In this document: positions 1-8,477 of the stretch, one piece after another | Numbering within the stretch: the stretch's first letter is position 1 | Layout: each line of letters begins with the position of its first letter | Assembly (NCBI GenBank): GCA_025201705.1 | Contig: MU617480.1 | Location: 1 to 12,278 of the forward strand | From: Dissophora ornata | Taxonomy: Eukaryota; Mortierellomycota; Mortierellomycetes; Mortierellales; Mortierellaceae | Direction of reading: 5' to 3' | Length of the DNA stretch: 12,278 bases | Notes under the pieces: model-generated | The model's database searches: none | Told to the model about the DNA's origin: nothing | What the model saw: the letters and a program-made list of their open reading frames with translations, nothing else | Position numbers and translations under genes: made by a program

Positions 1-417
1 AAAAAAAAGGCAGAGCGACAAAAGGCGAGGAAAGGGGGGGGGGAATAGGGATGGAGAGGCCGAGAACGAACAGGGAAAGAGTGGACTGGGAAAAGTGGAG
101 GGATGTAATGGAGGGGATGCAATGGGAGGTGAATGCAAGACTAATGGACGTTGGGCGATGATGGGGCACTCAACCTTATTCGCAGAGACATTCGCGGACC
201 ACCGTTTTCGCGTCGTACCACGAACGCGAGACCGCCATTCCAGACAAGCCACAGCCACGCCCAGTGGAGCAGAGGCACAAGGAACAGAGAGGCAACGGCA
301 AAGCTCATTCCTCATCCTTCATCCCCTACCCAACAACACACCTGCTCCTCATCAACCCAGGAACGAGGCAGCATTCATCCCCAACTCAACACATCTGCAA
401 AAGACACAATACCAGGC
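1..417 (+). promoter_or_regulatory. Upstream region of the BSD-domain gene, no gene seen
   Basis: This stretch begins with an A run, then a G run (about 37-44), then purine-rich sequence up to about 160. I see no clear TATA box. The reading frame of the downstream gene is open back to about 151 but contains no ATG before 418, so 418 is the first usable in-frame start. Two short upstream ATGs occur: one at 103 is followed at once by a stop, and one at 108 opens a short frame ending near 161. Whether they are transcribed is unknown. Confidence 0.5.
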
Positions 418-2084
418 ATGGACAACTCCTCCACTGTTTCTTCGCGTCCTGCTTCAGGCTCCGCGGCAGCAACGCCCAACGACTCTTTAGATCATACCTC
501 CACCGCGACCAGTCCCACAGACACGGCACAGGATACCAACCAGGGAGCAGACAATACCACCGCTGCTACTGCTACCTCTGATGACAAAGATACCCCTGCA
601 GCAACCACCACTGCTGCTGTTAGCGAGGAAGCCAAACAACAGGAGCCGCAGTCGTTTGCACAGGCCGTTTTCCCGGGTTTTAACCCACCCAAGATCAACA
701 CCTCTGCCTTCTTTTCATCCATGCAGGGCAAATTCCAATCTACACTTGCTAGTGCCAAATCCCCGAATTTGAACCTCCAACCCCCACAAGTGGATATCAA
801 ACAGATCCAAGCCAGTACGGAACAATTGGCCAACACGACCAAGGACTGGGGGGTTAGTGCTTTCAAGTCCCTGAGTAGTGCTGCTCAACGTGTCAGTGCG
901 AATGTTACGCAGGGGATTCAGAAGGAGCATGAGGAGTTTGTGAGGCAAAAGAAAATGGAGACTGTAGTGCCTCGTCAAGGAACAGGTACGATACGACAAG
1001 GGATGATGGAAGCAAAATTGGAACAAATGTAACAAATGTTCTGGATTCTTATCAAAAGCCACGTTTTTTTCTCGGCGGAATGACTATTTGTAGAATCACT
1101 TCCTGCGTGGACAGGATTGCCAGATGAACACAAGATCAAGGCGCGTATCCTTAGTTTATCCAAGGTAAATAGACATCAAAACAGCTCTCTTTCTCTCTCT
1201 CTCTCCCTGTATGCACCTGATACTGACCCGAGACCTGCATATATATATATATATTAGGACAAACGCAACTTTTTGCTCCCACCACCTCCAGGAACCGACT
1301 TTGTGTTTGACATGAAAGCCTACTCCTCCACAGCAGTAGCCACCCTGAAACAGGATCCTAATCTAGACAAGATGCGTTTCTATCTTGTCCCCAAGGAAGT
1401 GGAAGAACTCGTGTTCTGGCGCAACTATTTTTATAGAGTTTCGTTGTTGAAACAGGTTGCACTTGCTACTGCAGCAGGGAACCCAGATTCTTTGGCAGAA
1501 GTTGGGTCAGAGTCATCGGTAACTGATAGTGGTGCTGGTATTGGTGGTGGTGCTGAAGGTAGCAGTGGTGGTGGTCATGCTCGGTCACTCTCGGGAGCGT
1601 CGGCATTAGGGTACAACATTTACTTTGGAACAGAGGATGTTGAAGGACCACCGAGTCGTTCAAGACCCAACTCTGCGGTTGTGAAGGAATTGAGCGTTCC
1701 TTCGTCGTCTGTGGGGTCGACGGTGAAGGATACTAGCAAAGTTGCTGCTGCTGCTGCAAAGAAACCGGAAAAGAACTCGGAGGTGTTATTCGATGCCAAG
1801 ATGCCAGAGGATGATGAGGATCCAGGTTAGTTTGAAGTTTTTCAAACATTTGGTTAAACCAACGATTGATATTAGAGATATGTCATGCGCTAACCACTTT
1901 TTCCTCTCTCTCTCTCTCTTTTTTTTTGTGGACAAATATAGATGCATGGCTTGAGAAGCAGCTTGCTTCGGGAGCGTCGATTGGCGGTGGCGGCGGCGAC
2001 GACGATGCAGATGCAGATGTAGATGTGGGAGACTGGGAGAAAGAGTTACAGAATGAACTCAAGGACTACGTTGAAGGATCTTAA
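418..2084 (+). CDS. BSD-domain protein, SYAP1-like (4 exons, 449 aa)
   Basis: Exons are 418-985, 1094-1164, 1258-1825 and 1942-2084, with introns of 108, 93 and 116 bases, all GT-AG. The joined frame is exactly 450 codons with a stop. The start is the first in-frame ATG, with a purine at -3 and G at +4. Residues 1-80 are Ser/Thr/Ala-rich and probably disordered. About 90-190 looks helical and amphipathic. The segment across the exon 2/3 join reads LPDEHKIKARILSLSK followed by DKRNFLLPPPPGTDFVFD (214-231). The BSD domain follows, ending in FWRNYFYRVSLLKQ with the characteristic Phe-Trp pair at 266-267. A Ser/Gly-rich linker comes next, then a short acidic tail on exon 4 (DAWLEKQL, then DWEKELQNELKDY). 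This arrangement is that of SYAP1 and related BSD proteins (BSDC1, yeast Dos2). In animals SYAP1 has been linked to Akt signalling. The fungal role is not established, so I give no symbol. Confidence in family and exon structure is high. Confidence 0.88.
1165..1257 (+). repeat. CT and AT microsatellites in intron 2 of the BSD gene
   Basis: This 93-base intron consists largely of a TC tract (about 1192-1205) and an AT tract (about 1239-1254), the latter running straight into the TTAG acceptor. The simple repeats take the place of a usual polypyrimidine tract and are likely to vary in length between strains. Confidence 0.7.
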
Positions 2085-2311
2085 AGCCATCCTTTTTTTT
2101 TTTCTATGACAAAAAAATAAAATATCCACCATTTATCTAAATCAACAACAATTAAAAGCATCCAAACCCACGTTGGGGGACGAAGAATGGAAAAAAAAAA
2201 TCGATCATGAAATATGGAATAATGGTATAGTATTTATTTTGGTCCGCAAAAAAAAGGCAGTGGGTGGTGGTGGGTGTAGCAAAACCAACAAAAAATCGTC
2301 TGCTTTCTTTT
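2085..2311. terminator. Shared 3' region between convergent BSD-domain and AGMO genes
   Basis: There are 227 bases between the two stop codons. On the plus strand an AATAAA lies at 2116-2121, 32 bases after the BSD stop. On the minus strand an AATAAA lies at 2238-2233, 74 bases after the AGMO stop. These are candidate polyadenylation signals. The rest is A/T-rich with homopolymer runs and holds no gene. The two 3' UTRs may overlap. Confidence 0.6.
2233..2238 (-). terminator. Candidate polyadenylation signal of AGMO
   Basis: AATAAA on the minus strand, 74 bases past the AGMO stop codon, the usual place for a cleavage signal. Confidence 0.45.
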
Positions 2312-4355
2312 TTAAATAACCTTGACCTTCTTGTCGAGAGCCTTGCCAGTTGTAGGCACAACCGCCGCCACTGCCGCCCAGTTCGATCCCAGCTTATAAA
2401 TATTCCAACCCAAGAACAAACTACTCACAAAGAAGGTATCCGCCACCACCAAAGTTCCTCGTCTCTGCCAATACGTCTGTTCATAGTACCCAGATCTCGC
2501 CACAAACTCTGCCAAAAGAAAGATCGCCAATGTCCTCACCAACTCTGCTTTCAATCCATAGGTCTTGGCATCCATCATCTTGGCCATTGTCACCAACGAG
2601 AACAAGAACGCGATACAGATCGATTGAGTCTGCCACATGGGTAGGACTTTGTATCCTTCGGCCAAAAGTGCGCTGCCTACGATCATGACGATCATGAATT
2701 GAAATCCAATGTAACAATTGAATTTTGAGGGCAAGGTTGGGTCATACTTCACGGGTGGGTTCTTCAAATCCACTTCCGGAATCTCGGACAAGAGACCTGT
2801 ACGTGGTACACCCGGGTGCCAACCAGGTCCATAAAAGATCACTTTGAACTTATTCACAAGACCCGGAGTGATTCTGAGCATGTTCCAGATATGAAGAAAG
2901 TGACCGAACTGAATCTCGACAGGATCGAATGTGTTGATGGGGTGAGTAAGTCCATAGGCCACGGGTTCTTCATCCTCTAGACGGGCAACGACTTGAGGAT
3001 AGACGCGTTCGTCGGCAAAGGTGTCAAACATGCGGTCCCAGATGATGAGTGCAGCGCCGTAGTTCTTGTCGATGCAGTAGCGGTTGCGACCGTGGTGGAG
3101 ACGATGGGCACTGGGGGTGTTGATAATATATTCGAGCCAGCCCATGCGAGGGATGAGGTCTGATAATTTAGGCCCACACCAATTGAAAAAAAAAAAGGTT
3201 CAGCGTTATTAGTGTCTGCGGAAAGAAAAAAAAACATATTCGATGATAGGGCAAAAAAAAAAGCGCAGAGGCGGTGGTATTCTTACCAGTGTGGACCCAG
3301 AACCCAATGAGCAAGTTCAACTGTGAGTGAACAGCAAACTGTGAAGGCGAGAAAACAAGGGCGAGCGGCATGTAGAAAATGAAGGAGGTATATGTCTGGA
3401 CCAAGGACTGTCTCAGTGCTGTGGTGGCATTGTAGTACTCGCTATAACAAAAAACAACAACAAGTAGAAGCAACAAAGTCTCGTTTAGGCCCGTGGAACA
3501 GCGTTTTTTACGACTATCGTTCAACATCATATGCGTGCGCGCGAATGAAAAACAATGAGCAAAAAAAAAAAAAAAAATGGGTCGCACCTGCTGTGATGGA
3601 CAGAGTGGCCGGCCCAAAGGATATTAACCTCGTGGGCTGCGCGATGGAACTATAAGTTTGAAAGATGCCAAAAAAAAATTGAACATGTGTATGTATTATG
3701 TTATGTGTGTGTGAGCCTTTTTTCAGATTTTCCATGCCAAAGTGACAGTCGCATATAAAGCAAACACCCAAAAGCTTGCGCGCCATTCACTTACCCAGTA
3801 GTAGATAAAGTCTACGAAATAATCCCATCAGTCAAAAAAAAGTGGAGAAAAAAAAAAAAATCAAAAAACAATGTTAAAAAAAAAAAAAAAGTAGCGTCCG
3901 CGGACCTATCGTCCAATGGACCCAAGTTTTTTGTTCCATTTTTGCTTTTTTTACATACCAACACCAAGGAAGCATCCAATCCAAGTCGACAACTTGAAAG
4001 TATCAAAAGCAATCGACTCAATTCTATAATGATCCCAAACATAATTATACGTGACCATCTGCAAGCTTCCCAAGAAGAATCTCGACATTTGTTGAACGGA
4101 TCCAGCTCCGAGGGATCCAATCATGTCGTTCATGCGGTACTTGCCCTGATCCCATTGGCCGTCATGACGCTGAAGACCTTTACCCTTGTCTTTGAAGGTA
4201 AAATAGAGGAGTTCTACAAGGATAAAGACCACGAACCAAGGGGTGGCATCGGCGACATAGGGGGGGACCTCTTGTACGGTGGCGAAGGTCGTGGCTTTGG
4301 GAGAGACGAGGTAGAACATTCGTCCGAGGGACTCCGCGACCTTGATGACGGTCAT
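2312..4355 (-). CDS. Alkylglycerol monooxygenase (AGMO/TMEM195 family), 5 exons, 492 aa
   Basis: Exons on the minus strand are 4355-3959, 3811-3795 (17 bases), 3649-3588, 3441-3287 and 3159-2312. Introns are 147, 145, 146 and 127 bases, all GT-AG, and the join gives 493 codons with a stop. The start is the first in-frame ATG, with A at -3. AGMO is an ER membrane enzyme of the fatty acid hydroxylase superfamily. It uses tetrahydrobiopterin, O2 and a di-iron centre to cleave ether lipids to an aldehyde and glycerol. All three histidine boxes are present: H140-x3-H144 (in FHRAAHE), H153-x2-HH157 (GHSVHH) and H229-x2-HH233 (HRLHHGRNRYCIDKNYG), eight histidines in all. The family signatures DFIYYW (133-138) and NYGAALIIWDRMFDTF are also visible. 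Hydrophobic segments lie near 40-55 and 175-205, with several more in the last 160 residues. The length is close to that of animal AGMO (about 445 aa). The C-terminus KVKVI fits a KXKXX ER-retrieval signal. Function is inferred from family; it has not been shown in this organism. Confidence 0.93.
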
Positions 4356-4481
4356 TTTGGGGGGTGTGGAGGGAGGGAGGGAGAAGGAAGGAGGGAGAGG
4401 GAGGGACAAGGAGAAGAAGAAGGTGGAGGTGGGTTGTGGAATGAGTAGCGATGGAATGTGTGGAGATGCATCGCGTTCGTG

Positions 4482-4489
4482 TATTTAAA
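4482..4489 (-). promoter_or_regulatory. TATA-like box upstream of AGMO
   Basis: The minus strand reads TTTAAATA here, 127 bases before the AGMO ATG. Between the box and the ATG lies a long C/T-rich leader (about 4360-4440). A start site about 30 bases downstream of the box would exclude the upstream ATG at 4471. Assignment is by position and sequence only. Confidence 0.4.
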
Positions 4490-4716
4490 CAATGCAATTT
4501 GTCAGAAAATTACCGGAATAGGAAACACGGGTTCTCGCTTGCACTCTCTTCGTGTAACCGCGCGGCTGGCGTTTCATTCGCGCCCACCCTTTTGGAAAAA
4601 AGAGTCTTCTGCTCGTGTGCGACGCGCTCATAGTTGTCGGATGGGTCCACGTAGCAGATTAGGGTCATGCCGTGGCAGCAGCAGCAGCAACGTGGGCACT
4701 ACATGAGCCTCGGCCG

Positions 4717-4729
4717 GTATACAGTATAC
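4717..4729. repeat. Doubled GTATAC near-palindrome
   Basis: Two GTATAC hexamers are separated by one A. Each hexamer is itself a palindrome, so the 13-base block reads the same on both strands apart from its central base. It could be a dimeric transcription factor site in the AGMO/PEX11 promoter region, or chance. Confidence 0.3.
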
Positions 4730-5074
4730 GCGACGAATGTTTGTGGCTATGCGTTGGATGGGCTGATGTTTGGATGTTTGGATGTTTGGTGGCGTTGGAC
4801 CCTTCCTTCCACTCCATTAAAAGTCTCATTTCCGAACTCGTTTCGTATTACCATATTTCTCATCTGCGCCCAATTATCATGTCTTGAATTGTTTTTGCTG
4901 CTCTCACCCCCGGATCGCCTGTATCTTTGCTCATAAAACCATGGACAACCTCCCCCCCCCGCTTAATATTAAGAAAGCTCGGTCTGAATATCGCGGACGT
5001 TCTTGACAATGTAGAGTGGAAGGGGAGTCTCTGAACATGAACTATTTCACAAGAAAGGTGTTGAAGCAGTCTGA

Positions 5075-5108
5075 ACGTGGCACATGAATTGTTGTATGCG
5101 TGCCACGT
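5075..5108. repeat. 9-bp perfect inverted repeat with 16-base spacer
   Basis: ACGTGGCAC (5075-5083) is matched by its exact reverse complement GTGCCACGT (5100-5108). The arms could pair as a hairpin in RNA or serve as two opposed protein-binding sites. The flanking bases do not extend the pairing. It lies 140 bases past the end of the possible minus-strand micro-ORF. Confidence 0.5.
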
Positions 5109-5247
5109 CCTTTTTTTTGGTAGTAGTGGAAAACTTTTTTTTCTGTCGCCCTCCGCTGTGAACTCGTTGTCATAAGGCTGGCACGATGTCGATGCCACGC
5201 TAGCAACGCTACGTTCACTGTGTACGTTGATTCCCGAAAGCAGACCT

Positions 5248-5482
5248 TTATCTAAACTGAGTCTGGTTGGCAAGCCAGTCCGAGACATCCTGTGCACCCT
5301 TGAGAAGGGCTGCTGATGGCGCAACGACGCTGAAAATGGTAATGTTGGGGTCTTGGGGGTGGGGGTGCACTGAGAACCTTAAAAATACGTTCAGTCTTGG
5401 ACTGAAGGCAACCGGTCTCAGACAGCTTTCAGTTTCTGAGAAGTGCCAGGTGTGGGATTCACTGGTCCACCGGTTTAACCAT
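5248..5482 (-). CDS. Possible two-exon small protein (33 aa), weakly supported
   Basis: A candidate frame reads 5482-5463, then 5329-5248, with a 133-base GT-AG intron (donor GTGAAT, acceptor ATTTTCAG). That size matches the AGMO introns. The ATG has a strong context (AACATGG). It follows a C/T-rich leader and a TATA-like TATAT at 5608-5604, about 120 bases upstream, the same layout as AGMO. The product would begin MVKPVDH and end in VSDWLANQTQFR, with a short amphipathic stretch between. I recognise no family. The donor is not strong and such a short frame could arise by chance, so treat this as a hypothesis needing transcript evidence. Confidence 0.2.
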
Positions 5483-5757
5483 GTTGGCGCGTGGGCAAGG
5501 CAAGAAGGGCGTGAGAGACGGACAGGAGACAAAGCGGGGAAGGGGTTCAAAGTGTGTATCCAGGCAAAAATGCATGCACGGCGTGAGCAAATGACCTGGT
5601 CAATATATCAGGATTTAATATCCATCATGCCCAAAGTGGGGTGTGATGAGCAATTCGAGACGGTTAATTACAAGGGCTCACTACTTGCAAGTGCGGCACA
5701 CACACTCTGACACTCTGACCCTCTGTAAGCGGAACGCTGTATCCGTGGGCACCTTTT

Positions 5758-5770
5758 GCGTATTTATATC
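5758..5770 (+). promoter_or_regulatory. TATA-like element upstream of PEX11
   Basis: The stretch around 5758-5770 contains TATTTATAT, about 355 bases before the PEX11 ATG and just ahead of a long C/T-rich tract. If it is used, the leader would be about 330 bases and would contain upstream ATGs at 5847 and 5862, unless these are spliced out. Confidence 0.3.
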
Positions 5771-5869
5771 GCGAACCTTATTCGACACCTCCCACTAGGT
5801 ACTACTACCCCCAAAAACGAGGATATTTGATTCCCATCCCACCCGTATGCGACTCATTCTTATGCGACA

Positions 5870-6060
5870 CACACCTCTTGTTCTGTCCTTTCTTTTCATC
5901 TCTCTTCTTCTCCGCATTCTCTCATTCTCTCATTCATTCATTCATTCCATTCCTCTCTTTCTCTCTCTCTTTCTCACCCCTCCTTTTCTTCCCGTCTCGC
6001 CGTCTCGTCGTCCCTCTCGTGTCTCGCAGATACACTTCAACCCCCGACCCTCTTCTCTCC
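5870..6060 (+). promoter_or_regulatory. Pyrimidine-rich leader of PEX11 with CATT repeats
   Basis: This tract is almost entirely C and T and includes four tandem CATT units (5931-5946). Pyrimidine-rich stretches directly upstream of starts also occur at AGMO and the RAD60-type gene, which suggests a common promoter or leader feature of this genome. A plausible alternative is the polypyrimidine tract of an intron in the leader. Confidence 0.5.
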
Positions 6061-6124
6061 CTCCCTTATCAGCAACCCTTATCCGACAAAAGCGTCCACT
6101 TTCTCGAAAAACAAAACAACTACG

Positions 6125-8038
6125 ATGGACCAGCCCTCTTTATCCGCTATCCCTCCTCCCTCAGAGGCTGCTGTCCCTTCTTCGTCCCTTCCTTCTCCTG
6201 GAAAGCATACGCGAACAACGTCTGTTTCTGCTGTTGCTGCCATCTTTCATCACCACCCTCACTCTCACCTTCAACAACAACAGCAACAGCTCCCACTGAA
6301 CAACACCACCCCCTTCCAAATGCATCCCTGGGCATCAGAGCGGGCCAAGGTCGCTGCCGAGTCGGAAATATCCCCCCCAATCTCACCTAAACAGCAGGCT
6401 GTCGTCGGTGGACCCCAGGGGGGTGACTTTTTGGAACCCCTTCAAGAGTCTGACTCGTCCAATACCATTGACAATGTCGCCCACAGGCGGCAGTCTCACG
6501 TCTGGGACCTCGGCAGCGACAGCTCCAAGAACGACCATAGCGAACAGAGTAGCAGCAGTAGCAGCAGCAGCGATTCTCAAGGCCTTTCACACTCTCGCTC
6601 TGCCTCGCTCTCGCATCCAAACTCACCCTACACTCACCAGCCTCATTCACGGTTACGTCGTAGCCACAGCAACACTGAACTCCTGGCGGTTCTCTCCCAG
6701 TCGGAACTGCCAGCACTCTTGTCGTCTTCAAGCTCGGCTTTTACCTCCTCCTGTGTCTCGGCCTCTTCCTCTGCTTCTTCATCATCGACGTCCTTGTCAT
6801 CCGTATCCTCCAAAACGTCTGGGTCACACCCCTTCTCCTCCTCCTCTTCTTCGACTCTTCATGACCGTCAACACCAAAACTCGTCCCTGAAAATGCTTGA
6901 CACCGAAACCGCTACTACAGAGCTTTCCCATATCGATACCCCTCCCAGCAGCCATGTCACCTCACCCACCACCACCTCTTCCTCCCTCTTGTATCCAGTC
7001 CAGAAGGACTCTTCACTCCCCCTCGATCTCACAGGAACAACCACCACCACCACCCGTTCCTCTACAACTCCCATGACGCCTGCAGTGCGTCCAAGGACCA
7101 CGACATGGGCTCCTTATCACTGCACACATAAATCGATCCCACAAATCATTCGCGAGATTTCGGACCTCGTGGATGGACGCGACAAGACCATCAAAGTGAT
7201 TCAATATTTTGCCAAGGTGTTCTTGTGGGTGTTTCTTTCCAACCCTATAGAATACAAGATGATGGAAACTCGTATCAAAGCACTTGCGAAACAGTTTTCT
7301 ACCACTCGCAAGGTACTCCGATTAGGTCATTTTATTGACCCTCTCGCAGCCGTGTTGACGTTGGCAGTGACGTTCAAGACCAATGTTTGGAAACATGGTA
7401 TGCGGGGGACATTGGACAAGACGGCGTCGATGACCTGGAGGGATACTGTTCGAGATCGTCTTGGTAGTTTGAACAGTGTATTGGGGTTCTGTCAAGATAT
7501 CTCGGATGATATTTATTGTTTGGGAGTGATTGGTGTGCTGGACAGGTCGTTTGCAGACAAGGCTGAGCCTTGGTCGAATCGACTTTGGATGGTCGGGGTG
7601 TCGATTGATCTCCATGAGAATTTACAGTCGATCCGAGATGTCAAGAAACAGATCAAAGCGTTGGAAATGAAAATGTCGTCGTGCGCGGAGGACGACAATG
7701 ACAGTGAGCAATTGGCATGGAACAAGCAGCATAGCAAGCTGACGACGAAACTGCACTGGTTGCAGGTCACGACTGTCAAACTGGGAGGCGACTTTTTGTT
7801 CTGTGGTGAGTAGGGAGAGATAGAACGATACCCTGATGTCTCTTTTTTACGATCATGACAAACGAATCTGACAGAAAATACCGGAAACTAACTATGGTTT
7901 TTTTTTATTTTTGCAAAAATGCTTATAGCATATGACAACATGCATTACTCCTTGTCGGATGGATTCCAGGCCGTGACAGGCTTTGTATCGGGCATCGCCG
8001 GTGCCTACAAGTTTGTTGGCAAAGTCATGGAGTCATAG
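6125..8038 (+). CDS. PEX11-family peroxisomal membrane protein with long N-terminal extension (2 exons, 596 aa)
   Basis: Exons are 6125-7805 and 7929-8038, with one 123-base intron (donor GTGAGT, acceptor CTTATAG), giving 597 codons with a stop. The ATG has A at -3 and G at +4. PEX11 proteins bind and bend the peroxisomal membrane, driving elongation and division. The PEX11 part is residues about 335-596. It contains RDKTIKVIQYFAKVFLW (352-368), then ARIK/TRIKALAKQFSTTRKV-type sequence leading to LRLGHFIDPL, CQDISDDIYCLGVIGVLD, and the C-terminal FCAYDNMHYSLSDGFQAV and GFVSGIAGAYKFVGK, a glycine-rich hydrophobic segment typical of the family. That part alone (about 260 aa) matches the usual PEX11 size. 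Residues 1-327 are low-complexity: a Gln run near 56-61, long Ser runs (about 140-150 and 198-245), and Thr and Pro clusters. No peroxisomal C-terminal targeting tripeptide is seen, as expected for a membrane protein. The PEX11 subtype (A, B or C) is not resolved. Confidence 0.9.
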
Positions 8039-8213
8039 GATTTTTTTTGAAAAAAAATCTCAACCCAACCCCCCCCATCCATTTTGCATATGAGCCAACA
8101 CTCTGATCGGAAAGCAATGCAACCCTTTTATCCCTTTATTCACAGCACCCTCCGACCATCATCTATAAATATACCATTCACAGTCTCGTTATTTCCGGCT
8201 ATTACCTTATACA

Positions 8214-8219
8214 AATAAA
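8214..8219 (+). terminator. Candidate polyadenylation signal of PEX11
   Basis: AATAAA on the plus strand, about 175 bases past the PEX11 stop, within an A/T-rich context. Confidence 0.45.
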
Positions 8220-8398
8220 GCCAAATGATGATCCTCCTCCTCCTCCTCCGCAACTCGACAGTCTTTTTGGGTCCAACGTGGATTTGGCAAATGGCAGTAA
8301 TTCATTTCAGTTTTATTTTTTGCGCGCTGTTAATAATATTGTACAATAGACTATTGAGCAAAGGATACGCGTCTGTTGGTTGACATGCATTCCCCCAC

Positions 8399-8440
8399 TT
8401 TTTTTTTTTTTTTTTTGTATGCTCTCTCTCTCTCTCTCTC
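8399..8440. repeat. T18 run followed by TC dinucleotide repeat
   Basis: Eighteen T are followed by five other bases and then about nine TC units. This is a composite microsatellite in the region between the two convergent genes and is likely to be variable and prone to sequencing error. Confidence 0.85.
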
Positions 8441-8477
8441 ACGGAATACCATCACTCCCACCCCTTTTCAAAACTGA

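Larger units (their letters stand above)
4356..6124. other. 1.77-kb divergent intergenic region between AGMO and PEX11
   Basis: No gene can be assigned confidently here. The left end is the C/T-rich AGMO leader (minus strand) and the right end (about 5870-6060) is the C/T-rich PEX11 leader (plus strand). The middle holds a CAG run (4676-4689), a doubled GTATAC (4717-4729), three copies of a GATGTTTG unit (about 4765-4790), a C run (4953-4961), a 9-bp inverted repeat (5075-5108), and a possible two-exon micro-ORF on the minus strand (5482-5248). Longer open frames here begin without ATG or lack any family resemblance. I found no tRNA, snRNA or snoRNA signature by eye. Confidence 0.5.
8039..8477. 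terminator. Shared 3' region between convergent PEX11 and MED21 genes
   Basis: These 439 bases contain no gene I can support. A plus-strand AATAAA at 8214-8219 is a candidate PEX11 polyadenylation signal. A minus-strand AATAAA at 8317-8312 is a candidate for MED21. A run of 18 T (8399-8416) followed by a TC microsatellite (8422-8440) sits just beyond the MED21 stop. Confidence 0.55.

Noticed and set aside
151..417. N-terminal extension of the BSD-domain protein back to 151
   Set aside because: The frame is open but has no ATG before 418 (151 is TTG), and the encoded sequence has unrelated composition.
3561..3577. A17 run as a retrotransposon poly(A) tail
   Set aside because: It is inside an AGMO intron, where on the minus strand it is a T tract. 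Similar runs occur across the window, and there are no target-site duplications or element sequence.
4356..4409. Longer AGMO N-terminus starting at 4409
   Set aside because: Position 4409 is TTG on the minus strand. The first ATG is 4355, and family similarity begins just after it.
4860..5324. 154-codon minus-strand open frame
   Set aside because: It resembles no family, crosses the inverted repeat and homopolymer runs, and has no supporting promoter or splice pattern.
5267..5710. 147-codon plus-strand open frame
   Set aside because: It opens at TTG, has no recognisable domain, and its composition looks like translated non-coding DNA.
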